A stretch of 14,533 nucleotides of DNA from Gemmatimonadota bacterium (GCA_016794735.1 JAEUJK010000623.1:1-14533); one strand, 5' to 3'; shown: positions 1 through 6,966, counted from the stretch's first letter. Translations and numbers: made by a program. The notes: a model not told the origin generated them from the sequence alone.

Positions 1-774
1 CCCGAGCCGTCGACCGAGGGCCACCGAGAAGATGCAAACGTTCACCGAGTGGGTGAACGTGTATTCGTCGTAGTCGCGAATCGTGGTGAGGCCGAGCAGC
101 GACGTTTCCTCGTTGAGGATCTGGTCGACGATCGACTGCACGACGCGCTTGATCTTCTTGATGCTCGTCGCCTGCCCCATCCGCACCGAGTTGATGACCT
201 CCTTGGTCACCGCGACGGATTGCGCATAGGTGCGCTTGGCGGCCTCCTTCGCGCGTTGCTGGAAGTCATCGTCCTGCGGCACTTCCTGCGGCGGGCCCAG
301 GTCGAACACCGTCACGCCCGCACCCGACAATCGCTCGAGCCAGTCGGCGACCGGAAGGTCCTCCCCGGCCTTGGCCTGCGCCATCAATTGCGACAGGAAG
401 ACGAGCCAGTCGCGCGCCGTCGGCGTGGTCGTCGCCCGGAACGAGCCGAGTCCACACGCCCGCAGCGTGGAGAGGATCTGGCTGAACGCGGCGTAGTTGT
501 CGAGGTCGAGGCGGAGTCGCGTCGCGTTCACGAAGATGAATTCCGCCGAGGCGCGGAACTCCAGCTCCTGTTCACGCGAAAGGATTTCGCCCGCCGCAGC
601 GGCGAGGTCGTCCAGCGCCTTGGTCACCGCCTCGTTCTCGGGCGGGTAGAGCCGGATCACGCGCATCGCGCCATGGACGGCGACGACCAGGTGGCGCCCG
701 GCCTTGCGGAGGAATCCGTCCCCGGTGAAGTCGGCGAGCGAACCGCCGGGCGGTGTGAGACGCGGACCCGTCAT
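1..774 (-). CDS. HD-domain (HD-GYP-like) signalling protein, 3' end cut by window edge
   Basis: The first 258 residues of a larger protein are present; the frame runs off the left edge. Residues ~31-131 form an alpha/beta module with a LYPPEN motif near 42-47, and I align this by eye with the N-terminus of the HEAT-repeat protein encoded just upstream. Residues ~170-225 look like a helical linker. The visible C-terminus (FTHSVNVCIFSVALGRRLG) matches the start of an HD phosphohydrolase domain, where His242 would be the first metal ligand; the HD and any GYP motif lie outside the window. HD-GYP proteins usually hydrolyse cyclic di-GMP, but this activity cannot be confirmed here. The start ATG (774-772) overlaps the upstream stop as ATGA, indicating translational coupling. 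It could instead be a non-GYP HD hydrolase. Confidence 0.85.
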   Translation of the reverse strand, partial: MTGPRLTPPGGSLADFTGDGFLRKAGRHLVVAVHGAMRVIRLYPPENEAVTKALDDLAAAAGEILSREQELEFRASAEFIFVNATRLRLDLDNYAAFSQILSTLRACGLGSFRATTTPTARDWLVFLSQLMAQAKAGEDLPVADWLERLSGAGVTVFDLGPPQEVPQDDDFQQRAKEAAKRTYAQSVAVTKEVINSVRMGQATSIKKIKRVVQSIVDQILNEETSLLGLTTIRDYDEYTFTHSVNVCIFSVALGRRLG

Positions 775-2495
775 GCCGGACCCGGGCGCAGCCCGCGGTT
801 GACGGCATTGCGCACCAGGACCTCCTTGTCGTTCCCCGCCTTGAGCAACACGGCCCGCGCCGGTTCGCTGGCGATCCTGCCTAACGCCATCGCCGCACAG
901 GCGCGCAGCTCGGGATCCCCGCGCTTCCCGAACAACCCGCGGCCATTCAGGATCCCGTCGAGCATCGAGATGCCGGCGTCGCCACACATCGCGCCGTACG
1001 CCTCGAAGACGGCCATCTTCTCGGTGAGGTCGGCGCCGTTGATCTTCTGGTCCTTGATGAGGGACTCCAGGCGATTGAGGGCCGGGCGATGGGTGCGCGC
1101 AGCGAAGGCGCGCACAGACGCGACCCGCACGTCGCGCGATGGGTCATCCAGGGTGCGCTCCAGCGCCTGCAATGAACCCGGGCTCCCGATCTCCGCGAGT
1201 GCCTGCACGACCACCAGCCGCACCTCGGCTTCGGTGGACTGCAACATGCGCCCGAGCGCAGGCACCGCCGCCGGAGCACGCATCGCGCCGGAACGACGCA
1301 CCGCCTCGAGCGAGATCTCCTTCTCCGTCGAGCCGATGAGCTTGATCAACTCGTTCGTGTTCGCGGCGGCGAGTCGCGCGGCCGCAGTCTCCATCTGCGC
1401 GCGCACGCGGGCGTTCTGGACGCGTCCCAGCCACTGGAAGATCGTCCCCAGCGCCTGCACGCGGAGTTGCTCGAACAGGTCGTTGAGCTCCTGCTGGCCC
1501 ACCGTGTCGACGCGTTCGTCGATCGACTGCAGGAGCTGTGTCAGCGCCTCGGGTTCACTGAGGCGGTCCGCGAGCAGCAGGAGCCGCGTGCGTTGCGCAT
1601 CCTCGATGGCGCGCGCGCGATCCGCCGTGACGGTCACCTCGCGCAGCAGGCTCGCCACCGCGCCGAGCTGCCCCGTGGTGAGCAGGTTCACGAGGAGGAT
1701 ATCGAGGACGCCCGCGATCTCTTCACGAACGGTCGGGTCGACCTGCTGTTCATACGTATCGAGCAATGCCGCCACGACGTTCGTGCGCAACTCGAGCGAG
1801 TACTCGCGCTGGATCGCGGTGCGGAGATACTCGATCTCCTTCTCCTCGAGGAAGTAGAGCGTCGTGTTGAAGTCGTCGAGCGAGACGACGCCCGGCGGCA
1901 TCACTTCCTCGGTCGCGGGCTCGCGGATCTGGCTCGGGTCGACGAGCCGTTCCATGCGCGACGCGTCGGTGGGATCGAGCGGCTCCGCTCCATCCACCGT
2001 CATGTCGACGTAGCGGTAGCGGATGAAGTTGAACTCGCGCTCCCACAGCAGGGTCAGGAGGTCGTCTTCCTCGTGGAGGGCCTTCCGGACCCGGGTGATC
2101 ACATCGATGAAGCCGACGAGTTCCTGGGCTTCGACATCCTTGAGGAAGCGGAGTTCGCGCAGCCCATCCTTGTAGAGGACCCAGGGCAAGGCGTCGGTGG
2201 TCTTGTCGGGCTCATTCAGGACGACGTGACCGGACCAGCGCAGCTGCGTGTCGGACACCTCGAGGGTCAGCTCAGCCGTGTGCTCCCAGATGGGGAGGAA
2301 CGCCGCGCGGGCCCCGTCCACGGCCTTCAGGTAGGTCGGATTGTTGTGGAGGTAGAGCTGATGCGCTCGGACGGCCCGACCGAACGCGCGCAGCATTTCC
2401 TCCACGAGTGCCGGAGGAAAGGGCGGTCCGTCCAGGGCTTCTGCGTCGGCACCTCGGGGCGGCGCGGCGTGGCCAGTCACGCGCGCAAAATACAT
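771..2495 (-). CDS. HEAT-repeat protein with an N-terminal module shared with the neighbouring HD protein
   Basis: 574 residues, with no signal peptide or membrane segment seen, so probably cytoplasmic. Residues ~36-132 form an alpha/beta module (LYLHNNPTYLKAV at 48-60, then beta-rich LTLEVS and LRELRF stretches). Residues ~205-400 are helical and acidic. Residues ~405-470 and ~525-570 carry HEAT/PBS-lyase-like repeats (VPALGRMLQSTEAEVRLVVV, ALERTLDDPSRDVRVASVRA, ELRACAAMALGRIA), which are normally protein-interaction scaffolds. No catalytic motif is recognised. It is the first gene of a two-gene minus-strand unit whose stop overlaps the HD gene start, so the two probably work together in signalling. 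The ATG at 2495 has no clear Shine-Dalgarno sequence, and a GTG at 2480 is an alternative start. Precise function is unknown. Confidence 0.85.
   Translation of the reverse strand: MYFARVTGHAAPPRGADAEALDGPPFPPALVEEMLRAFGRAVRAHQLYLHNNPTYLKAVDGARAAFLPIWEHTAELTLEVSDTQLRWSGHVVLNEPDKTTDALPWVLYKDGLRELRFLKDVEAQELVGFIDVITRVRKALHEEDDLLTLLWEREFNFIRYRYVDMTVDGAEPLDPTDASRMERLVDPSQIREPATEEVMPPGVVSLDDFNTTLYFLEEKEIEYLRTAIQREYSLELRTNVVAALLDTYEQQVDPTVREEIAGVLDILLVNLLTTGQLGAVASLLREVTVTADRARAIEDAQRTRLLLLADRLSEPEALTQLLQSIDERVDTVGQQELNDLFEQLRVQALGTIFQWLGRVQNARVRAQMETAAARLAAANTNELIKLIGSTEKEISLEAVRRSGAMRAPAAVPALGRMLQSTEAEVRLVVVQALAEIGSPGSLQALERTLDDPSRDVRVASVRAFAARTHRPALNRLESLIKDQKINGADLTEKMAVFEAYGAMCGDAGISMLDGILNGRGLFGKRGDPELRACAAMALGRIASEPARAVLLKAGNDKEVLVRNAVNRGLRPGPA
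880..888 (+). repeat. CCTAACGCC word, copy 1
   Basis: This nine-base word lies inside the HEAT gene and creates a rare TTA leucine codon there (MALGR). It is one of three copies in the window, which together hold every CTAA or TTAG tetramer I could find. Function is unknown. Confidence 0.5.
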
Positions 2496-2506
2496 GATTC
2501 ACAACG

Positions 2507-2522
2507 ACATGCTACATGCTAC
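2507..2522. repeat. Short tandem repeat (7-bp unit ACATGCT, about 2.3 copies)
   Basis: ACATGCT occurs twice head to tail, followed by AC, just upstream of the HEAT gene. Read on the minus strand it gives two TAGCAT hexamers that fit a TAnnnT -10 pattern, but I find no convincing -35 at the right distance. It could be part of the HEAT promoter or chance. Confidence 0.35.
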
Positions 2523-2584
2523 GGGTCGCCGATCGCTCGCCGCCCGCATCACACAAACGCGCGCGACCGCGATTGGGTGGTCAC

Positions 2585-2613
2585 TTGCGCTTCGGTTCCT
2601 GTTCGGCTAGGCT
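2585..2613 (+). promoter_or_regulatory. Candidate sigma70-type promoter of lexA
   Basis: TTGCGC (2585-2590) and TAGGCT (2608-2613) are separated by exactly 17 bp; each matches three of six consensus positions. Transcription would begin near 2620, giving a leader of about 60 nt before lexA. The spacer holds the first TTCGG-N6-TTCGG repeat and the second repeat covers the predicted start point, an arrangement expected for repression. The hexamers alone are weak; the repeat arrangement is the main support. Confidence 0.4.
2591..2606 (+). promoter_or_regulatory. Candidate LexA operator, copy A (TTCGG-N6-TTCGG)
   Basis: The sequence TTCGGTTCCTGTTCGG is a direct repeat of TTCGG with an 11-bp period. 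It resembles the direct-repeat SOS box GTTC-N7-GTTC known from alphaproteobacteria: here CTTC at 2590 and GTTC at 2601. It lies between the candidate -35 and -10 of lexA. LexA usually represses its own gene, so autoregulation is the natural reading. Binding is inferred. Confidence 0.5.
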
Positions 2614-2629
2614 TTCGGATGTTGTTCGG
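2614..2629 (+). promoter_or_regulatory. Candidate LexA operator, copy B (TTCGG-N6-TTCGG)
   Basis: TTCGGATGTTGTTCGG matches copy A at 13 of 16 positions and starts 23 bp after it, about two helical turns. The four TTCGG units start at 2591, 2602, 2614 and 2625, so they lie on roughly one DNA face. This copy covers the predicted transcription start. It also contains an in-frame ATG (2619), which argues that this ATG is not the lexA start. Confidence 0.5.
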
Positions 2630-2681
2630 TAATGACCTGGTCGTGCCGCCCCTGGTAGCTGTCCCCAAGTCCGGAGCTTTC

Positions 2682-3290
2682 ATGCCGCTCACCAAGCGTC
2701 AACGCGAGATCCTCACCTTCCTCGAGACCTATTCGGCGCGCCATGGCTATGCGCCGAGTTTCGAGGAAATCGCCGAGGAGTTCAGCTACAACTCCCTCGC
2801 CACCGTCCACGAGCACCTCTCGAACCTGGAGCGGAAGGGCTACATCCGGCGGAGCTACAATGAGAGCCGCTCGATCGAGGTCCTCCCTTCCGAGGTCTTT
2901 GCCCGCGCCGTCGACCTCCCGCTGCTGGGCCTGGTCGCCGCCGGTCACCCCATCGAGGCGCTCAGCGCTCCCGAGACGATCGCGGTCCCCGAGGAACTCA
3001 CCGGCCGCGGCGGCAACCATTACGTGCTGAAGGTCCGGGGCATGTCGATGGTGGACGAGCAGATCCGGGACGGCGACTTCGTGGTCGTCAACGGACGCAC
3101 GTCGGCGGACAACGGCGAAATGGTCATCGCGCTCATCCAGGGCACCTCGGCCACCGTCAAGCGCATGTACCGCGAGCGGGACGGACGTGTGCGCCTGCAG
3201 CCCGCCAACGACACGATGGCCCCGATCTACGTCCATGAGAACGACATCGCCATCCAGGGCGTCGTCGTTGGGGTGATCCGGCGGTACTGA
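2682..3290 (+). CDS. lexA: LexA, SOS-response transcriptional repressor and self-cleaving protease
   Basis: 202 residues, the same length as E. coli LexA. Residues 1-65 form the winged-helix DNA-binding domain (KRQREILTFLETY, then a helix-turn-helix around 27-50). Residues ~75-202 are the S24 autocleavage domain, with the scissile Ala87-Gly88 bond in LVAAGHP, catalytic Ser122 in RGMSM and Lys160 in TVKR. All key residues are intact, so RecA*-stimulated self-cleavage is expected. The ATG at 2682 is chosen because GGAG (2673-2676) sits 5 nt upstream and the protein then begins like other LexA proteins. An upstream in-frame ATG at 2619 has no ribosome site and lies in a candidate operator. Two direct-repeat operators upstream suggest autoregulation. 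The gene is convergent with the GAF gene, 6 bp away. Confidence 0.97.
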   Translation: MPLTKRQREILTFLETYSARHGYAPSFEEIAEEFSYNSLATVHEHLSNLERKGYIRRSYNESRSIEVLPSEVFARAVDLPLLGLVAAGHPIEALSAPETIAVPEELTGRGGNHYVLKVRGMSMVDEQIRDGDFVVVNGRTSADNGEMVIALIQGTSATVKRMYRERDGRVRLQPANDTMAPIYVHENDIAIQGVVVGVIRRY

Positions 3291-3296
3291 GCCGCC

Positions 3297-4607
3297 TCAG
3301 GGTTCCCGAAGCGTCACCAGGAGGCGCTTCGGGAGGTCGTTCCGCGATGCGATGATCGAGATCACGAGGCCGAGCAACGACACCCGCTCGACGTCCTCCT
3401 CGATGAACACGCCACGCTTGGCCCGGTTCGTGAGGTTCACGACACCGATCAGCTCCGAGCGATAGACCAGCGGGAACGAGATGAACGACCCGGTCGTGAG
3501 ATACTGGTCGCGAAGGAGCGGATGCTCCTGCAGCTCCGCCGCATCCTGCACGAGGAGCGGCTCGCGCGACACCGCCACGATTCCCGCCACCCCCTTCCCG
3601 AACGGGATGCGCGCGCCCGCGCGGATGTTCGGGGCGAGTCCGCGGGCGGCGGCGAGATACAGCACCTCCGGCTCCGGCGCCTGCAGCATCAACGAGCAAC
3701 GCTGCGCCTGCATGTCGTCGCCGACCAGGGCGAGGAGCCCATCGACCAGGGCGCGCGGATCGGTCGCCGTGTTGTCGAGGCGCAGCGCCCGCTCGATCAG
3801 GTAGAGGGTGCGGACCTTCTGTCGCAGCGCCTCGTGCCGTCGGTGCAACTCCACGTGCGCCTGCTCGAGCTGAGACACCGCTTCGGTGAGCTGGTGCTCG
3901 AGCGACGCAGCCTTCCGCGCCGCCTGCCGTGCGGTTTCATGCCCCGACGCAGCCTCGCGCTCGAGGTGGACGAGTCGCTCGGCGTCTGCGGCGTTGGCCT
4001 GGTGGGCGGCCCCACGGGCGCGCCCGAGTTCGGTCTCGAGGCCGGAGAGCTTCTTGAGGTACTCCCCGTGGACACGCTGGGTGACGTCCTCGAGGGTCTG
4101 GACCGCCTCGTCGCGCGCCTCGCGCTCCTGGAAGCGGAGGTACGCCAGGTCGAACAGGGCGGCCGACGGGGCGACGCGTTCCGAGGTACGGGTGCCGAAC
4201 ATCCGCCGCTGCTCGTAGAGCGCGAGCACGCCGGAGAGCTGGCCATCGGTAAGGAGCCCGCGAAGCGACAGGGTACCCCCGTCCGCGAACGCCGTCATGC
4301 CGAGGAGGCGCGCGTACTCCGCGGACTTGTCGCCGAGGTCCACGAACTGGCCGCCGTTGGCGAGCATCGCCCGGACGGCCGGCGGCAGGTGGTCGATGGT
4401 GGTGTCGACCCGGGCGGTGGTCACCTTGCCACCCGTGGGCGTTAGGCGATCGCGCAGGATGCTCCGGCGCCCGTCATATCGCAGCAGCCCGAGCACCGCC
4501 GTGCGATCGGCCTCCACGACGGATTCGCCAAGCGCCACCAGCGCCGCATCCAGGTCGGGAGCGACGCTCAGCGCGTGGGCGAGGGATGGAAGGCTGCGCG
4601 TGGACAT
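3297..4607 (-). CDS. GAF / coiled-coil / GAF sensor-like protein without an output domain
   Basis: 436 residues with no signal peptide or membrane helix. Residues ~10-160 look like a divergent N-terminal GAF-type domain. Residues ~160-275 are a long charged, Ala/Glu/Arg-rich coiled coil. Residues ~280-425 form a clear GAF domain (PFGKGVAGIVAVSREPLLV around 335-353, GSFISFPLVYRSELIGVVNLTNR around 373-395). GAF domains bind small ligands or mediate dimerisation, but no histidine kinase, GGDEF, phosphatase or DNA-binding domain follows. It may therefore act by protein contact, for instance with a separate kinase. The ATG at 4607 has no clear Shine-Dalgarno sequence. It is transcribed divergently from truA and converges on lexA. 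The ligand and partner are unknown. Confidence 0.9.
   Translation of the reverse strand: MSTRSLPSLAHALSVAPDLDAALVALGESVVEADRTAVLGLLRYDGRRSILRDRLTPTGGKVTTARVDTTIDHLPPAVRAMLANGGQFVDLGDKSAEYARLLGMTAFADGGTLSLRGLLTDGQLSGVLALYEQRRMFGTRTSERVAPSAALFDLAYLRFQEREARDEAVQTLEDVTQRVHGEYLKKLSGLETELGRARGAAHQANAADAERLVHLEREAASGHETARQAARKAASLEHQLTEAVSQLEQAHVELHRRHEALRQKVRTLYLIERALRLDNTATDPRALVDGLLALVGDDMQAQRCSLMLQAPEPEVLYLAAARGLAPNIRAGARIPFGKGVAGIVAVSREPLLVQDAAELQEHPLLRDQYLTTGSFISFPLVYRSELIGVVNLTNRAKRGVFIEEDVERVSLLGLVISIIASRNDLPKRLLVTLREP
3302..3335. terminator. Candidate hairpin terminator between convergent lexA and the GAF gene
   Basis: TCCCGAAGCG (3304-3313) pairs perfectly with CGCTTCGGGA (3325-3334); a further G-U and C-G pair inside leave a loop of about 7 nt. 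It starts about 13 bp after the lexA stop and lies within the last codons of the GAF gene. No T-tract follows on either strand, so intrinsic termination is uncertain, although GC-rich genomes often use such hairpins. It may serve lexA and, by symmetry, transcripts coming the other way. Confidence 0.42.
4438..4446 (-). repeat. CCTAACGCC word, copy 2
   Basis: Second copy, read on the minus strand inside the GAF gene, where it uses a rare CTA leucine codon (DRLTP). The reading frame differs from copy 1, so shared protein sequence does not explain it. Confidence 0.5.
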
Positions 4608-4665
4608 GCGGAGTCTGGTGCGGACTTACTCGCGCCTGAGCGTCGCGCCCGCGCGTGACGGGTGC

Positions 4666-4695
4666 AATGTGGACGTGCAGAGTGAACGAAGTCAA
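4666..4695 (-). promoter_or_regulatory. Weak candidate promoter for the GAF gene
   Basis: On the minus strand TTGACT (4695-4690) is followed after 18 bp by CACATT (4671-4666). The -35 matches five of six consensus bases, but the -10 is poor. It would give a leader of about 50 nt. The -35 forms an inverted pair (AAGTCAA/TTGACTT) with the -35 proposed for truA on the other strand. Confidence 0.25.
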
Positions 4696-4722
4696 TCGCG
4701 CGTGTGCGCCGCCGCAATTTGC

Positions 4723-4750
4723 TTGACTTGAAGGGTGCTGGAACTAGCTT
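4723..4750 (+). promoter_or_regulatory. Candidate promoter of the truA-pur operon
   Basis: TTGACT (4723-4728, five of six consensus) and TAGCTT (4745-4750, fits TAnnnT) are 16 bp apart. The transcript would start at about 4757-4758, exactly at the proposed GTG start of truA, implying a leaderless mRNA. No other convincing promoter is visible down to purF, so this one may drive the whole run. Confidence 0.45.
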
Positions 4751-4757
4751 TCGCGCC

Positions 4758-5528
4758 GTGTCGGTGCGCACCGTGCAGCTCGTGCTGCACTACGACGGAT
4801 CCGCGTTCTCCGGCTGGCAAATCCAGCCTCAGCGGCGAACCGTGCAAGGTGAGCTGGAGCGCGTGCTCGCCGAGCTGTGTGGGGAGCGAATTGTGGCACA
4901 GGGTGCCGGACGGACCGATGCGGGCGTGCACGCGCGCGGGCAGGCGGTCGGTGTTCGGGTACCCTTGCGATGGCAGGCGCAGGGGTTGCGCCGTGCGGTG
5001 AATGCCCTGCTCCCCGATGATGTGTGGGTCGCGGCGGCGCATGAGATGCGTCCCGAGTTCCACGCGCGCCACAGTGCCTCCAGTCGACGCTATCGCTACG
5101 CCATCGGCACCGACGACGGTGCCCGTTCGCCATTCCGGCGCCGCTGGGAATGGTTTGTCTCGCGCCCAGTGGACGTCGATGTCCTCGACGAGCTGTCGCG
5201 CATGACCCTGGGCACGCATCACTTTCACGCCTTTGCCGTGCGTGGGACGGCCCCCGCCGACGACGACCACGCCTGTCACGTGACCCTGGCCAGGTGGGAA
5301 CGGGGCGACGCCCGGCTCGCCTTCCACGTCGAGGCCAATCGCTTCCTGCACCACATGGTCCGGTTCCTGGTCGGTACGATGGTCGACATCGCCTCGGGGC
5401 GTCGCCCGGCCGGGGACTTCGAACGGCTCCTCACGTCCCCGACCAACGACGAGGTCTCGGCCCCCGCCCCAGCGCACGCGCTGACGCTCGAGGCAGTGTC
5501 CTACCCGGCCGCCCTCTACATTGCATGA
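4758..5528 (+). CDS. truA: tRNA pseudouridine(38-40) synthase TruA
   Basis: 256 residues from this start, close to the family norm. TruA converts uridines 38-40 of the tRNA anticodon stem-loop to pseudouridine. The N-terminal fold (VQLVLHYDGSAFSGWQ, 6-21) leads to the catalytic motif GAGRTDAGVHARGQ, where Asp54 is the nucleophile. Also visible are FHARHSASSRRYRY and the C-terminal motif RFLHHMVRFLVGTMVDIASGR. I choose the GTG at 4758 because family similarity begins at about residue 6 and a promoter-like -10 ends 7 nt upstream. A GTG at 4764 is possible, and an open frame back to GTG 4704 would include the promoter. There is no Shine-Dalgarno sequence. It is the first gene of the long plus-strand run and is followed by the HtrA gene after 28 bp. 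Confidence 0.95.
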   Translation: MSVRTVQLVLHYDGSAFSGWQIQPQRRTVQGELERVLAELCGERIVAQGAGRTDAGVHARGQAVGVRVPLRWQAQGLRRAVNALLPDDVWVAAAHEMRPEFHARHSASSRRYRYAIGTDDGARSPFRRRWEWFVSRPVDVDVLDELSRMTLGTHHFHAFAVRGTAPADDDHACHVTLARWERGDARLAFHVEANRFLHHMVRFLVGTMVDIASGRRPAGDFERLLTSPTNDEVSAPAPAHALTLEAVSYPAALYIA

Positions 5529-5556
5529 TCCCGATTCGCCGCACGTGCGCCCTCGT

Positions 5557-6966
5557 ATGAAGGACTTCCTCGCCTCCGTCGCCCTCGCCATGGGCGCTGC
5601 CTGTGAAGGAACGGCCAGCGCCGATCGTGTTCCGCAGCAGCGTCCGGACACCCTGCCGCGCGCGGCCGTCACCGAGCAGGTGAGTGCGTCGCGTCGCACG
5701 GCGATCACGGAAGCGGTCACGCGGATCGCCCCGGCCGTGGTCACCGTGCAGACAGAGACGGTGGAACGGGTCCCGGTCGACGTGTTCGAGCAGTTCTTTG
5801 GCGGGCGTTCCGGCCAGCAGACCCAGTCGGGGATCGGCAGCGGGTTCATCATCCGGCCGGATGGCGTCATTGTCACGAACGAACACGTGATCAGTGGCGC
5901 GTCGAAGATCTCGGTGATGCTGCGCGACGGCACCACCTACCCGGCGCGCCTGCTTGGTGCCGATGAGACGAACGACCTCGCGGTGATCAAGGTCGAGGCG
6001 AAGAACCTCCCCATCGCGCAGCTCGGCAACTCGGAGCAGCTCATCGTTGGCGAATGGGCCATCGCGATCGGGAATCCGTTCGGCTTTGTCCTCGGGAACA
6101 CCGAACCCGCGGTGACGACCGGCGTCATCAGCGCGACGGGCCGCAACCTGCTCGGGCGGAGTGAGGGCAACGGCGTCTACCTCGGGATGATCCAGACCGA
6201 CGCGTCGATCAACCCGGGGAACTCCGGCGGCCCGCTCGTCAATGCCAATGGCGAAGTCATCGGGGTGAACTCGTCGATCTACACGCCGAGTGGCGGATCG
6301 ATCGGCCTCGGGTTCGCCATACCGATCAACCGGGCACGACGCATCGTCGACGACCTGCTCGAACATGGCAAGGTGCGGCGCCCCTGGCTCGGCGAGAAGC
6401 TGCTCACCCCGCGGGGCAACAACCCGCGAGACGTGGTCACGGCGGGCGTCGTGTTGCAGAGCGTGGTGCCTGGTTCCCCCGCGGCACGCGCCGGCCTCGA
6501 GGCGGGCGACGAGATCGTCGCCGTGCGAGGCAAGCGCGTCCGGAACATCTTCGAGTGGGAGGCCGAGCGTCTCGACATGCGCGTTGGCGAGACGGTGACC
6601 CTCACGATTCGTAGCGGCAGCCGTGAGCGACAGGTGACGGTGACCGCCGCCGACCTGCCCGAGGTCAGTGCCCCACGCGTCACGGTCCTGCGTGAACTCC
6701 AGTTGACCACATTGACGCCGCAGATCCGCGCCGAGCGCGGGTATCGCAGCGCGCAGGGGGCGGTGGTTGTGGAGGTGAGCGATCGCGTCCGCGACGAGAT
6801 CGGCATCCAACAAGGCGACCTGATCGTGCAGATCAACCGGTCCGCGATCGCTTCGGCGTCCGACGTGTCTCGAGCATTCGAGACGTACGGCGGCCGACAG
6901 GTGATTCGCATGGCATTCGAACGCAACGGATTCATGTACTATCGCGATTTCGAGGTTCGTCGGTGA
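5557..6966 (+). CDS. Periplasmic HtrA/DegP-family serine protease (S1C) with two PDZ domains
   Basis: 469 residues from the ATG. An N-terminal signal peptide (MKDFLASVALAMGAAC) with a likely signal peptidase I site after ASA (20-22) indicates export. Cys16 is not in a good lipobox. The trypsin-like domain spans ~50-270 with the full triad: His110 (TNEHVI), Asp140 (TNDLAVIKV) and Ser223 (NPGNSGGPL). PDZ1 is ~275-365 (AGLEAGDEIVAV) and PDZ2 ~380-465 (GIQQGDLIVQINR). This is the DegP/DegQ layout, for degradation or chaperoning of misfolded envelope proteins. Upstream in-frame starts GTG 5545 and TTG 5521 are possible; the latter would overlap the truA stop. None has a clear ribosome site. Its stop overlaps the purB start as GTGA. 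Whether it is DegP, DegQ or DegS-like in role cannot be told. Confidence 0.95.
   Translation: MKDFLASVALAMGAACEGTASADRVPQQRPDTLPRAAVTEQVSASRRTAITEAVTRIAPAVVTVQTETVERVPVDVFEQFFGGRSGQQTQSGIGSGFIIRPDGVIVTNEHVISGASKISVMLRDGTTYPARLLGADETNDLAVIKVEAKNLPIAQLGNSEQLIVGEWAIAIGNPFGFVLGNTEPAVTTGVISATGRNLLGRSEGNGVYLGMIQTDASINPGNSGGPLVNANGEVIGVNSSIYTPSGGSIGLGFAIPINRARRIVDDLLEHGKVRRPWLGEKLLTPRGNNPRDVVTAGVVLQSVVPGSPAARAGLEAGDEIVAVRGKRVRNIFEWEAERLDMRVGETVTLTIRSGSRERQVTVTAADLPEVSAPRVTVLRELQLTTLTPQIRAERGYRSAQGAVVVEVSDRVRDEIGIQQGDLIVQINRSAIASASDVSRAFETYGGRQVIRMAFERNGFMYYRDFEVRR

Noticed and set aside
49..1857. Long plus-strand open frame opposite the HD and HEAT genes
   Set aside because: Its translation is Arg/Ser/Ala-rich low-complexity sequence with no family motif, and it lies antisense to two recognisable proteins. 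High GC content produces such frames.
1467..2681. Upstream extension of the lexA reading frame
   Set aside because: The frame is open by chance over the HEAT gene. LexA similarity, length and a GGAG ribosome site all support the ATG at 2682, and the in-frame ATG at 2619 lies in the candidate operator.
2496..2681. Classical palindromic SOS boxes (CTGT-N8-ACAG or GAAC-N4-GTTC)
   Set aside because: No such palindrome is present in the lexA upstream region; only the direct-repeat TTCGG arrangement is seen.
4704..4757. Extended truA start at GTG 4704
   Set aside because: The extra residues do not resemble TruA, and the segment holds the likely -35 and -10 elements; GTG 4758 gives the normal length.
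4608..6962. Purine riboswitch or PurR-type leader before the pur genes
   Set aside because: There is no untranslated leader long enough: truA appears leaderless and purB overlaps htrA. I saw no conserved riboswitch-like structure.
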